From positions 310,001 to 374,000 of the forward strand of contig CM037869.1 in NCBI GenBank assembly GCA_021292105.1: a DNA stretch of 64,000 bases, given 5' to 3'. Below, in pieces: positions 53,401-63,720 of the stretch (position 1 is the stretch's first letter; every line of letters starts with the position of its first letter). A program made the translations under genes and the position numbers. The stretch is from Anadara kagoshimensis. Taxonomy: Eukaryota > Mollusca > Bivalvia > Arcoida > Arcidae. Below the pieces are notes generated by a model. The model was not told where the DNA came from. It saw only the letters and a program-made list of their open reading frames with translations, and did no database searches.

Positions 53401-56400
53401 TGCCGTCCGAAATTAGAGGAAATTTGAAAATTATTGAAATTTCAAAATTAGGGTGTCCGAAAACATAGATGGTCCGAATACATAGAAGGATTACGGTAAT
53501 TTTTAAAATGAGACATTTATTGTTATAACTTCATAATGGCTGAAGATAATTGTATGGAGTTTTCACTGTTGATCTTGTCTTGCAATTTTCTTCCGATAGA
53601 TGTCAAGGTCAAGGTCATGTCCCAGTTTTTGGTGATAATGACATAGGATTTTTGGTTAATTGTAGGTATTGTCATGATGATCATTTTGATATATCGATTA
53701 AGGTCATGGGTTCAAAGGTCAAGGTCACAGATGTACAAGTTAACCAAAATAGTTAATTATCTGCAAAACTATTAACTTTTTGTATAGGCATGTATATTAG
53801 AATATTGTAGGTAATGGCCCAATGGTCATTTTGATATATGAATGAAGGTCATGAGTTCAAAGGTCAAGGTCACAGATGTAAACAAGTACTGAAATGATTA
53901 TTTATCTCAAAAACTATAGACTTTTTGTTTAGGCATGTATATTGGAATATTGTAGGTAATGGCCAAATGGTCATTTTGATATATGAATAAAGGTCATGAG
54001 TTCAAAGGTCAAGGTCACAGATGTAAACAAGTACTGAAATGATTATTTATCTCAAAAACTATAGACTTTTTGTATAGGCATGTATATTAGAATATTTTAG
54101 GTATTATCCTAACGATAATTTTGATATATGAATGAAGGTCATGGGTTCAAAGGTCAAGGTCACAGATGTGAACAAGTTCTGAAATGATTATTTATCTCAA
54201 AAACTATAGACTTTTTGTATAGGCATGTATATTAGAATATTTTAGGTATTATCCTAACGATAATTTTGATATATGAATGAAGGTCATGGGTTCAAAGGTC
54301 AAGTTCACAGATGCAAATGAATACCTAAATGGTTAATTATCTTGAAAACTATTAACTTTTTGTATAGGCATGTATATTAGAATATTTAGGTATTATCCTA
54401 ATGATCATTTTGATATATGAATGAAGGTCATGGGTTCAAAGGTCAAGTTCACAGATGCAAATGAATACCTAAATGGTTAATTATCTTGAAAACTATTAAC
54501 TTTTTGTATAGGCATGTATATTAGAATATTGTTGGTACTGACACAATGGTCATTTTGATATATGAATGAAGGGCATGGGTTCAAATGTCAAAATCACAGA
54601 TACAAACAAGTACTGAAATAATTTATTTATCTCAAAAACTATAAACTTTTTGTGTAGGGATGTTTATTAGAATATTGGCCTAATTATCATTTTGATATTT
54701 GAATGAAGCTCATGGGTTCAAAGGTCAAGGTCACAGGTGAGCGTTAAGGCCCATGGGCCTCTTGTTTCTGTTTATATCCCTTATGTTATATTTATACATA
54801 TTGTGATAAGTGGGGTAGCAAAGTTATCAAGGGGCATTATTAAGTTTTACTGTACTTTCTGTGTATTTCCAGGCACCTATAAATGATGACAAAGCTGTTA
54901 CTATGATGCTCGGTATGAAACCAACGACAACAAAAGCACATATGATAAGGGCTGTATTAGAATCATTAGCATTTAGATTTAAGATATTATATGAAGCTAT
55001 TTTAACAGAGACAAAGATTCCTCTGTCTTATATCAGGTTGGTAATATTTACATTAATCAATCAGTAAGGTCATCAGGCCATCTTTAGTAAGAGATTTGAT
55101 TCTGTAAGGCAATGACATACAAATTTAAATCTGAAAGTGAAGTTGTCAGTCTATCTTTACCAGGAAATATGATTCTGTAGGTTACCGATTTGAATCTTCC
55201 CGACATTACTTGTGTTTTAAATCTTAGTGACAGTAGTTGTGACTTAAATCTTAGTAACAGCACTTGTGATTTAAACTTTAGTGACACTGCTTGTAATTTT
55301 TCATTATGGCAAACATTTAAAATCAGTTTGTACAACCTATCTAGTAGAACCCTGAGAGGGCACCGATAATCAAGGAATAAATTATGGAGGATTGTTGTTT
55401 CCTGTAGAGAAATCGGAGAATGGTTATATTAATGGTTTCCGTCTGTCCATCCGTGTATCCATAAATCACAATTTCTGTCAACACCAGTTATCCAATATTC
55501 CCTATCAGATATTGATGAAACTTAATAAGAATAATCAGTGGGAGATGCAGTTGTGCACATAATATTGTTTTCTTGTTCTGGTTTAATGATTTCTAGGAGT
55601 TATGGCCCTTTGAATTCTTAAAATAAGTTCATTTCTGTCACCGCTAGATTTTACTTTCACTGAAACCTCTTGGGTATTTCTGAGATGATACAATCATAAT
55701 TTCAAAACCAGTTTCAAACTTTTTGTAAATTGTTAATTTAATTTTTTGTAAATTTGTTAATTTTAAAGTTTTCTATTGTCTTATCAGAAATTGACAGATC
55801 ACCGGCCACGCCCACCATGTTCCGACAAAGGCCTGGCATGCTTGAATTACACACCAAAAAAATGAAAACTCGGCCTGAACGTTGCCAGTTAATGATGTTA
55901 CTGACACTACTAGGTCATTAGTTTCTGTGACGCTGCTTTGGTACTGTGATAGTGTCGGAACATAAAAGGCATGGACAGCAATAAGTCATTTGATATAATT
56001 ATACATGTATTTGGTTTAACTCAATACAACAGTCTCATTAGAATGGTAATTTGTCTGATAAGCTTTTTAACTACAAATTCCTATTTCAGTTTTAGATTTT
56101 ATAACTTGTCTCTCAGTATAAATTTTGTATGACAAGACATATGATTTTTAGCTATATTCAGTGCCAAAATCCTATTCTGGTTCTTTAATAAGACTTATTT
56201 GTCATGTACATGATTTTGTTTCAGAGCTGATGGTGGAGTTTGTAATAATGACTTCCTGATGCAATTGATGGCAGATCTAACATTTCAGACCATAGACAGA
56301 GCTAAACAAAGAGGTGATATGACAAGTCTAGGGGCTGCCTTCCTAGCAGGACTTGGTGCTGGTAAGTTATAAATCAATTTATAAACTTAAGCTTAACAGA

Positions 56401-56947
56401 GATTTAATAACTTAAAATTCTGTCATCCAATAATTTATATGTTTTTCACCAATGATAGTTTAAGAATTTTCTGTGTGTATAATAATATGTTTTATTGATG
56501 ACCATTATTCCTTTCTTAAATTCCTATAATGTAAACTGATTTAAAACTGATATAAAATTATATCATGACAATCGATGAGATAAAAGTCTCAGCTACAAAT
56601 GGCATAATTGAAGCGCACTGTTCTTACTTGGCAGAGATTTTTTTTTTTTTTTTTTGGTGTTAAGAGGAAAAATTACAGTTAAAATAGTAAAGTTGCTTCT
56701 CACATTCAGTTGCAATACATGCCTTATTAAGAATGGACTATATTTAGTGATAAAAATATCTCATTTTATTTACACATTACATTTATTTGTTATTTGTGCA
56801 GGTGTTTGGAAAGACAAAAGTGAATTAACAAAAATTAGACAATCAGAAAAGGTATTCCACCCCAAGGACACTTGGTCTCAATATAAACATACATTTAACC
56901 AATGGGAAAGAGCGGTACAAAGATCAAAAGAGTGGTACATTGAATGA
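36502..56947 (+). CDS. GK5: glycerol kinase 5 (FGGY-family carbohydrate kinase), 16 coding exons
   Basis: GK5 belongs to the FGGY kinases; the family reaction is ATP-dependent phosphorylation of glycerol to glycerol 3-phosphate in the cytosol. Coding exons: 36502-36657, 37719-37812, 38887-38962, 39672-39765, 41712-41801, 42763-42804, 43254-43391, 44381-44454, 47766-47826, 48847-48973, 49614-49718, 50170-50220, 52138-52181, 54873-55036, 56225-56361, 56802-56947. All junctions are GT-AG and phases agree, giving 1599 coding bases, 532 residues plus TGA; human GK5 is close to 529. Landmarks: [17 protein letters not shown] (phosphate loop, about residue 26), [45 protein letters not shown] with [13 protein letters not shown] (ATP side), [11 protein letters not shown] and [15 protein letters not shown] at the end. 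The upstream frame has TGA at 36484-36486. No lesions were seen. Human work links GK5 to lipid regulation; whether that holds here is unknown. Confidence 0.93.
37000..37200 (-). repeat. dispersed short repeat A in GK5 intron 1
   Basis: Contains CTTACCCTTCCAGCGCACCC, CTTCCC, AGTTTCAAAGTTTTAACTTTG and ATGGATTTGTATGTTTG, the reverse orientation of the Penelope-tail family. Confidence 0.55.
37216..37358. repeat. MITE-like element, 33-bp inverted repeats
   Basis: The arms at 37216-37248 and 37326-37358 (CATTTACC.GTG.TATATCATTG...) pair with two mismatches around about 77 bp. It lies in GK5 intron 1. Confidence 0.65.
38037..38600 (+). repeat. 28-bp minisatellite in GK5 intron 2
   Basis: About 20 copies of a unit reading GTGTTATGTGACACTGGCAT CATGGCAT, with point variants and a few copies shortened by four bases. 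Confidence 0.9.
38601..38830 (+). repeat. SINE-like fragment in GK5 intron 2
   Basis: It contains GGGGGAGGAAACCAGAGTGC and AGATGAAAACCACC, a pair of motifs that recurs in molluscan short interspersed repeats. No promoter boxes were recognised. Confidence 0.35.
39800..40935 (+). mobile_element. tRNA-derived SINE split by a hAT-like element (GK5 intron 4)
   Basis: GGGTTCGATCCCC at 39836-39848 is a good pol III B box. The body resumes after the hAT-like insertion at 40796 with CCATGGCATGATAAAGAATC and CCTCAGCGCAATGCAC, phrases of a common bivalve SINE body. The insertion duplicated CTCGG. Confidence 0.55.
39915..40790. mobile_element. hAT-like element, 5-bp target duplication CTCGG
   Basis: It starts CAGGGCTCCAAGTAG and ends CTACTTGGAGCCCTG, with CTCGG at 39910-39914 and 40791-40795. 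At 876 bp no transposase motif was recognised inside. ACTAGCCA and GTCGCC motifs recur near both ends, as in the sister element at 13603-14211. Confidence 0.75.
41190..41410 (+). repeat. ~34-bp tandem repeat in GK5 intron 4
   Basis: About five to six copies of CTTGTGAAATTAACACGAAT TCTACATGAAAATT with small changes. Confidence 0.85.
42290..42732 (+). repeat. minisatellite in GK5 intron 5
   Basis: Two mixed units, about 19 bp (GACATGACCTTCTGCTAAT) and about 26 bp (GCTGATGACATAGTGTTTGT AAATGT), end 30 bp before exon 6. The minus-strand open frames over it are repeat artefacts. Confidence 0.9.
43410..43565 (-). repeat. dispersed short repeat A in GK5 intron 7
   Basis: CTTACCCTTCTGGAGCACCT, CTCACTTCCCTCGTGGAAG, AACCTAACTTGTCAGTTTC and ACATGGATTAGTATGTTTGT in reverse family orientation. 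Confidence 0.65.
44541..47423 (+). repeat. bivalve-type repeat with ~147-bp tandem array (GK5 intron 8)
   Basis: It begins TTAGCTCACCTGACCGAAGG and ends CAGGTGAGCG...AAGGCCCATGGGCCTCTTG, so GCTCACCTG and CAGGTGAGC form a short terminal inversion. From about 45060 to 47340 a unit of about 147 bp repeats about 15 times, each with AAAGGTCATGGGTTCAAAGG, TCAAGGTCAC, ATTATCTCGAAAACTATAAA and AGGCATGTATATTAGAATG. Confidence 0.85.
48487..48638. repeat. MITE-like imperfect inverted repeat (GK5 intron 9)
   Basis: Arms of about 45 bp (AAGCCTCAATCAA...CAGTAAA and TTTACTGGG...TTGATTGAGGCTT) flank about 60 bp. Confidence 0.55.
48668..48812 (+). repeat. dispersed short repeat B, copy 3 (GK5 intron 9)
   Basis: ATATCGGCTA, ACATATTATACCAGTTTTA, CAGCACTAGATGTCCGTTTC and CCTCATCAGTGTGCTTGGAC; diverged from the copies near 8.3 and 8.6 kb. 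Confidence 0.6.
49010..49370 (+). repeat. dispersed short repeat A with internally repeated head (GK5 intron 10)
   Basis: A head segment of the type ATCCATGTTCAAATCACAAT CCAAAA is repeated about four times (49020-49190). An A-run (about 49195-49215) follows, then GTTTAGCTAGTTACACCCGC and GAACATGGAACTATAC. Confidence 0.6.
50221..50560 (+). repeat. compound AC microsatellite abutting the exon 12 splice donor
   Basis: AC runs are interleaved with GTAGCAGTCAGTC and with copies of TAGCTGTCAGTGCCAGGTAA. The latter resemble the end of GK5 exon 12 plus its donor. TC repeats follow at 50533-50560. Confidence 0.85.
50765..50859. repeat. large near-perfect hairpin in GK5 intron 12
   Basis: Arms of about 44 bp. 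The outer 26 bp (GTTATTTGAGATTTTCCCGG...) pair perfectly, the inner GGTATGACCGTC pairs with GACGGTCATACC, and the loop is very short. Confidence 0.85.
50862..52120 (-). mobile_element. 1.26-kb inverted-repeat element carrying a Crypton-type relic
   Basis: Perfect 18-bp terminal inverted repeats, ATTTATTACCACTTTGGT at 50862-50879 and its complement at 52103-52120. GTATTACC motifs recur near 51980-52030. No target duplication was established. The interior holds a tyrosine-recombinase fragment on the minus strand. Cryptons usually lack inverted repeats, so the carrier may be a different element that picked it up. Confidence 0.5.
51345..51684 (-). pseudogene. Crypton-like tyrosine recombinase fragment (DUF3504-type)
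   Basis: Reading down from 51684 the minus strand gives LFNKVHFE, a stop, then [28 protein letters not shown] and [10 protein letters not shown]. After a one-base shift near 51465 comes [17 protein letters not shown], ending in TAA near 51363. The RRG.EN block followed by D..TG..FV, DE.TKN and CPV..Y.KY is the order seen in Crypton-derived (DUF3504) recombinase domains. The first Arg of the catalytic set falls in RRGGEN; the later H-R-Y part is absent. It is decayed and lies wholly in a GK5 intron. Confidence 0.55.
52714..54767 (+). repeat. second bivalve-type repeat with ~147-bp array (GK5 intron 13)
   Basis: It opens near GATCACCTGAGCCGAAAGGC and ends CAGGTGAGCGTTAAGGCCCA TGGGCCTCTTG. About eight units between 53600 and 54730 share the AAGGTCATG.GTTCAAAGG and TCAAGGTCACAGATG core with the array in intron 8. 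A MITE is inserted at 53075-53496. Confidence 0.8.
53075..53496. mobile_element. 422-bp MITE with TA target duplication
   Basis: Terminal inverted repeats CCGTAATCCTTCTAT, flanked by TA at 53073-53074 and 53497-53498. The first six bases equal those of the pogo-type element at 16582 (CCGTAA). A partial relative ends at 17092. Confidence 0.75.
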
Positions 56948-58330
56948 TCATGTGATTACAAATCGGACCAATAGTATTTGACCTCTTTGGTGTTCTTCAG
57001 TCATGGGGGCAAAGAAGAGGATAACTTATATGTAACTCCACCAAAAAGATGTGTGAATTTTAGAAAGCTTAGTGCTTAGTTCATGAAAGGTCTCAGATGA
57101 ATGGTGCATGTATTTTAGTTGAAACATCAACCAAAGAGAATAATGGCTTTTTGGCATAATTTTAAGGGTTTGTTGCTCACAAAGTGTGCAATCTTAAAAA
57201 GTTGCATGTGCATTTATTCACTTAGAACATTTACAAAAGTGCCATAAAAATTTACCCCAATCAAAATGTTATTTTCTATTCTTTATTTTTCAAAAAGAAA
57301 TTTTTACAGGGTATGTTCATGGGAGAGAAGTTTAAAAGTTTAAAGTTTAAAATTGTAGAATATTGTTTCATGTTGTGTTGTTTACTGTACATGTATAAGA
57401 AAAAACATTTGCAGGGAAAAAATATTTGTGATTTTTAGGGTGACTCTTGCATCGCAAATATATCTTCTCAGTCAAAATTTCTGTATTCCCTTGATACACT
57501 TTCCCTTCAGTCGAGATGGTTAAAATTCCTTACCATGAAATAGCTTAGAAGATCCAAATTGTGAAAGTTTCCTACTGCTAATTATGATGTATCTTCTCAT
57601 ACAGTAAAGAGTATGGAGTTTAACTACAACATATGTGTACATTGTATCAACTGTATTGGTGATTGTATGGGTGGTTTTATATGACACTTCTAAACAGAGA
57701 CCACGCTAAATGTAAATGTTAAAATGTTTGCTGTTTGTGTATTTATGCATGCTTACAAATTTGGTGACTTTGTGTTCAACATTAAATCATGTGAAAATTA
57801 TATCCATATTGGATATAGTTCAGTCTAATAGAAAAAGTTTGAACTCAATATGAGCAAATATTCTCAGTTTACACAGTACGTAAAAAGTACATGTATTTAA
57901 CGGTGAAGTATTTCTACTTGTTGTTCATGTTTTTCTTCATTCCTTCATACTTAACAGTCACTGTAGTTATGTGTTTAATTGTTGATGTGTTTGATTTTAT
58001 TATTTGGTTATATTCTAGGCCTCGGTTTCACAATCATTTCTTAGATAAGATTTTCCTTTAATAACTTAACTTTAGTAAATTTTGTAATTTCTTTTTGGAA
58101 CTAATGTTGAACATTTTTGTCAAAACAAAATGCAGATGTTTTAATCTAGAAGTGATCATAGAACTGACACCATAAATTCTTGAATATCATCAAAATTAAC
58201 ATTGATATTATTGAGAGAGGAGAGAGAGAGAGGGAGGGAGGAATATTTATATAATACACTTGCTATTTATTTAATAGTTTCAATTTCAGTTTATTGTATT
58301 AATTTGCATGGAATAAATAACATTATAGAG
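56948..58330 (+). other. probable GK5 3' UTR
   Basis: AT-rich non-coding DNA after the GK5 stop. ATTAAA occurs near 57782 and the first AATAAA near 58312. The true cleavage site cannot be chosen from sequence. GA-rich simple repeats lie at 58213-58242. Confidence 0.4.
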
Positions 58331-61300
58331 AAAATATGATTATAACAAAAAACTTTTAGGCACTTTAAAATTACATACACAGATAGAAATAAACAACAGT
58401 GTGAAAATGTTTGTGCAATACTTATTCATAAAATCTTCAAATGTACCTCATTTGTATGTGCATATACCCATGTACTGTTATACAGGTAATGATGTCACAG
58501 GTATAAATTAAGTATACAGAATCACCCCTGTAAACGCTACTCTACTGGTATGTCTACTTAATGCCAACTACTGATTACAAATATATCGCAACAAAAAAAC
58601 TTTATTGTTGGCCAAATTCAACTTTGTTGCACCTTGGCTATTAATTTGGTGATTCAAGTGGGCAGGGATTAATTATCCAAATTAGACGCTATGCACCTGC
58701 AGATTTTGAATTTGAACTAATATTTGATACGCGAGTCTTTACCATCATGAGTTACAGATCAAGTTTGAGTTTTGTTTTTGGTTCACTGATTTTTGACAAA
58801 ATTACAGGCCTTGGAAGAATTCTGTAAAATAGCAGTTTTCCTGACATTCTCCCAAAATGCTTGCAGATATTGGACAAAACTTTTTTACATCTTGTGAATC
58901 ATACATCATACAGAATATGAAATTGCAATTTGGCTTGTACACCCTGGTGCCTTTCAAATTTTTCCCTGTTACAAAAAAAAGGGAAAAAGGTGAAGATGCC
59001 AAAAATTTGAAAGGTATTTTTCTTTATTAAAATTATGGTTAAAAGACAGGATTTGATTATTTTAGCCACTTTATCTGGTATAACAGTGCAGCCAAGCCTG
59101 TCTATAGTGGTCAGTTACGTATAACCATTACAGATAAATTTTACCTGGTTTTGTAAGCTGTATAGAACTCAATGGCTACTGTGTTAGATATGAATGTCAT
59201 CAAATTAGAAATGTTAGTTTATTTGTGGTAAGATGTAGTGACCACTAACCACATTTGACAGGTGACCACTATGGAGAGGTAAAGCATATAGAAAAAAGTG
59301 ATTGGGGCTTTTAAAAAAAACTGACTAGTGCTAGCTCTGCCATTCACCAATTGTTAATTTTTATATTTTCTGGCTCCAAAAATGGCTTTTGGCTAATATT
59401 TTTGTTCCAATGTATTTTTTTCTCACTTTAACATATAAATTGGCTCCTAAATGTTAAAATTGGCTAATGTTTTGGCTTCAACCTTTTAAAAGCCAGAGTT
59501 AAACCTGACTGACCACTATAGACGGTGTCGTTATGGACAGGTGTTGTTGTAGACAGGGTTGACTGTAGTTTGTCACCCATATCGATTAATGACATGGTCA
59601 TAAGAGATATTGATCATTAAGTGCTCACGTACCTGATGCATATTATGTAACTTTGTTATAACCTACATGTATATAATATATTTTTATGAATGATATGGAT
59701 TATATTTTTACACATTGTAGTGTAAACTGTTTATATGTGTCATAAACACAGATAATTAAATAAGATTTATTAATTTTAATTGGATTTGTGTTGTCATTTA
59801 CCTGAATGTATAGGTCGTCCACGATCTGATGGTAGAGTATACAGCGAGTGGAGTTTAATATAAGCTAACTGTAATGAAGAGTGTATACCAGCGTGATTAT
59901 ACATATACAATTATATGTTACTTATACCTACAATCTATAAAGGCCATCCAAGGGAAACAGTGGAAGTGGCCTTTTTGGACAGGTGGTCTTCATATACAGG
60001 TTATAATAATATAAATAAAGAACAATTTGGATACAATTCTGCTGACCTTTATAAGCAGGTGGCCATTATATAGAGGTGGTCATTAAGGCAGGTTGGACTG
60101 TATATGTGTTATTTAAACCTGTCCATGTTTACAAACACTCTGCCATCAGATCATGGACAACTTGTATAAATACACAGTTATTTAGTATAACATGTATAAT
60201 GCTTTACCTTCCAGAGCACCCAAGCTCAATTTTTTGCCCGATTCTTGTTTATTGTGATGCAAAGTCTTCCAGAGCCCCAACTTTATTATTATACCCTGGC
60301 TTCGAAGAATGTTGCCAGGCTCATGTACTTTCAACTTTGCACCATGACATGAAAAACTTTTAACATTTGCTAAGCTGGTTGACATTGGCCCTCATTTAAG
60401 GTTACCGTAGTGATCTAAGGTAATGAAAAACTTGAACATCTTGTCATTTTTTTATTTTACATCAGTGCATTAAGCTTTATCAAGCTTACACATCTGGTTG
60501 ACGCTGATTCATTTATTTTAACATCTTCTTGTCATGAACCGAAATGCGTGTAAGCTTAAATCTTATTATTTAGCATCAACACCAAAGGCCCTCTCTAATG
60601 TACGGAAATGGTTGACCTTGACACCCATTCAAGGTCTCAGTGACCTGAAGTAGAAGAGCCATTTAACATCTTTAGCCTATTAAAAACCCGCTGCAGCCAA
60701 GATTTAGCCAACATCCATGAAAGCACCACTACATGAAGTAATTGTATAATAAGGGCATAGCAACGTACAATGGGTAAAGGTTATTGGTATCATTAAATTC
60801 CAAAGGTGTCTTTAACATGAACAAAGAATCCATTACTATAGAATGGCGTGACATTGATTGATAAAAAAGAATAACTACTAGTAAATTAATGTCAGAACAA
60901 TGTGCATATAACAAGTTTAATTTGACATCTACAAGCTTTTTAAAAAACATTTCACAAAAAAATGGGAAAAAGCTTATTTTCCAACTTGTCAGTTACAAAG
61001 TTTCCAATGCTGGATTGTGATTCAGACATGGATTAGTATGTTTGTTTGTGATTTAATAAGCAAAGTAGCCTTTGTGTATCAAGAATTATTTACAGTGTTC
61101 GTGCCGTTTTCCCGTTTTACCGCCGTCATCGATTGGGAAATTTTGTAGACTTTGACATTATCGGGTTAATTATGGCCTTGTTGTCCTTTCGATGTCTTGA
61201 TGTTTCACAGCTGAGTGCTAGGATACCAGTGCTACTTTTCATACAAGGATATCATTTACATAGATCAATCATTCTCGCTTAACATGTGCACTTTTTATTT

Positions 61301-62028
61301 GAAAAATGACAAACAATTGAAATGCGTTTTTGAGAAAATAATTACTTGGTGTTAAAGAAAAGTTGTTGTGAAATGACATCGTATCTGATTTTTTTTAAAA
61401 CACCAAACTTACAATTACGGGGCTATGACAAGTTTTAAAAAGTCCAATTTGCATACAAAATACGTCATAAATGCGAAAATAAAAGTGAAAAATCATAACA
61501 TTATAAATAGTTTTAATAATTATCATTTAATAACATAAGCACAAGTTAATTTTGACTCAATAATTTGAATTTTATATAGCAAAATGAAAAACATTCTAGG
61601 CGCGTTTGTAGAAATTATTAAAAAAAAGTTTGACAGCGTGATGTTAGCATAGAGCTCGTGTTTACGCACACGCAATGCAAATCGTAAAGTATTCTGATGA
61701 AATTTGAGTGTGTTTGTTTCATATTCTGCCCTTTATAAGTTTATTTATCAAAGGTTCACAAAAGAGTTAATTTCAAAAAGTTTTAACTCCGAAAGACATG
61801 GTTTGTCTTCAAATGTATACAATAAGCGAGAATGACCGTATTGCCAAAGTTTTACAATGAATGGCCGTGTTGCCAAAGTTTTACAATGAATGACTGTGTT
61901 GCCAAAGCATTACATGCAAAATCAAATTCCATCATGCTTACTAAATTTGTCAAAATCTTGACTAAATTTTAATTAAGTCTAGAGTCATTGATAATGAAAT
62001 AATCGTTAATAGAATCACTTGTGAACTT
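58331..62028. other. intergenic region with degenerate dispersed repeats
   Basis: GTGGTC...TATAGACAGG-type motifs recur around 59090-59290, 59500-59570 and 59940-60110, a pattern of a degenerate interspersed repeat. Reverse-orientation repeat A pieces are at about 60200-60320 and 60975-61055. A 29-bp unit (GAATGACCGTATTGCCAAAG TTTTACAAT) is repeated three times at 61829-61914. No gene is supported. Confidence 0.4.
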
Positions 62029-62304
62029 ATGGGCGCCTTTTCATCGAGGAATGATGTTTCCCGCCGCTCCCACACGACGTCGTTGAGACCGGAAACCATT
62101 ACATTTCCCGCGTCTCCGAATGACGTCAATAAAAGCTTTGGTGACGGAATGTCAATAAGATGTGTTGTTGGTTCTGGAATGCGGTATGCTCAACGAAAAG
62201 TAAACAACAACAAAAAACAGCAACAAGAACAAAAGGTAAATATGGAAAAACTAGTGTTTAAACATTGTAGAAAAATGTTGACCAATGAACAAAATAATTT
62301 ATGA
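62029..62304 (+). CDS. small ORF, candidate first exon, function unknown
   Basis: ATG at 62029 and 91 codons to TGA. The peptide has no recognised domain, only a Lys/Gln-rich stretch (KVNNNKKQQQEQK) near the middle. The local sequence is more CpG-rich than its flanks and includes a palindromic TGACGTCA (CRE-type) near 62122, so this may be the 5' part of a gene or simply a promoter-like patch. Weak call. Confidence 0.15.
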   Translation: MGAFSSRNDVSRRSHTTSLRPETITFPASPNDVNKSFGDGMSIRCVVGSGMRYAQRKVNNNKKQQQEQKVNMEKLVFKHCRKMLTNEQNNL

Positions 62305-63570
62305 CAATTGGTGATTAATGGCGAATTTTAGCTTCAAGACAGCGATCCGTGTTTCCATTTCTGTCAGTTCAAGTTTTTATGAATCGAGAACGTTTACATA
62401 AAAAGATTCGGCAAAGTGGCTTTTAATTCTGCAAAATATCACTATTAACTTATAAGTTTTGTTTGTATCGTGAGATTGTATATTGCATTGATTCGCTTCT
62501 CATTGGCTCACGGTTGCCAAATTATGAAAAAAAATATTTTTTCCATTTATGACATTTTAGAACCGATTTTAATTTTAACGATAACATCAAATCGATAACT
62601 ATTTCGTTCTAAATTTTATAGGTTTTTGTCGTTTTGTGAAAGCAATTCGAATGATTCCAACCGGGGGGGGACTACCGCCCTACCGGCTTTGTCTTATATC
62701 ACAACTTCACATTCGTGTATATATCACTGTATAATAATTATCTGATGAATAATCAGATGACATTTGTTGTAATTATTAATTACAACAAATGTCATCTGAT
62801 GATTCTTAGAATCAGGTTTAGACATAACACTTATTCTGACAATAAATCTACCCGAAAAGAACATCAGCAGAAAAAATAGAGTTGAAGTCTTACATCATGA
62901 TTGGCTAAAACAACCCAAAACAAAGACTATGAACTATCGATTGTCATTTCGTTGACCATATGATTATCTCGCAAAGATCGAGAAAACATTGGTCAGTTTT
63001 ACTGTAGTATTGCACAAAGCCAATAACATAATTATTACATGTTCCAAGAAGGAATTTCACAGACCACCGTCACATGTTGCACGCTAAACAGCACTATAAC
63101 CAATTGGATTGTGACAAACAAAAACTTCAAAACCTCTGACAAGATATAAACGCATGCTATGGTACCTTATAATAGTTCTATGTAGCGCAAAACCTAATTC
63201 TGCTATTTATACACACTGTCGGGCTAGCTAGTGCCAGTCAGTTGACACTCGGCTAACTCGATGTACCCATCACCGACGGGAGTCATGATTATGCGTGTGT
63301 GTGATCAGCGAATCATTTACAGAGGTTACCGACCTATCGGTCTATTAAACCCGACCAGCAGTTTAACATAAAATATTTTGTCTTAAATCACATCATGTGT
63401 CCCTGAAGGGATTGGAGCCCTCTCATTGGATCTGAAGTCCTACACGTTATTGGTAGCACTGTGTGTTTTTATTTGATCATTGTGATGTAGATGTGTACCT
63501 GATCTTCTGATGCTGGTATCAAGTGGTATGGTTTGAGGGTCTTAGATGAACCCTTTATATTAACCATCAG
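62305..63570. other. no recognisable gene; hairpin inside
   Basis: AT-rich sequence with a G-run near 62665 and a perfect hairpin at 62752-62800. Nothing coding was recognised. Confidence 0.3.
62752..62800. repeat. perfect 23-bp hairpin
   Basis: ATCAGATGACATTTGTTGTA plus ATT, a three-base loop, then the exact complement. Confidence 0.9.
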
Positions 63571-63577
63571 ATGTGGA

Positions 63578-63720
63578 GCCTCGATAGTTGAATGGTAAAA
63601 AACTCGGGCAACAGACCACACGTGTGTCTTACCGCATAGATTCGAATCCCAGTGTGAGTACGTGTTTTCGCTTGTATTGGGTAGGTGATTTTTTTGGTTT
63701 TCTCCGCAATTCCAGAACTA
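63578..63720 (+). mobile_element. tRNA-derived SINE head
   Basis: An A-box-like GATAGTTGAATGG (about 63583-63595) and a B box GATTCGAATCCC (63639-63650) lie at tRNA-like spacing. They are followed by GGTTTTCTCCGCAATTCC, a phrase common after tRNA-like heads of molluscan SINEs. The cloverleaf is not intact, so it is not called a tRNA gene. Confidence 0.5.

Noticed and set aside
59320-59500. Another inverted-repeat transposon (GGCTTTTAAAA ends)
   Set aside because: Only about 11 bases match and no target duplication could be found.
63578-63660. tRNA gene
   Set aside because: A and B boxes are present but the sequence does not fold into a full cloverleaf and runs into a SINE body.
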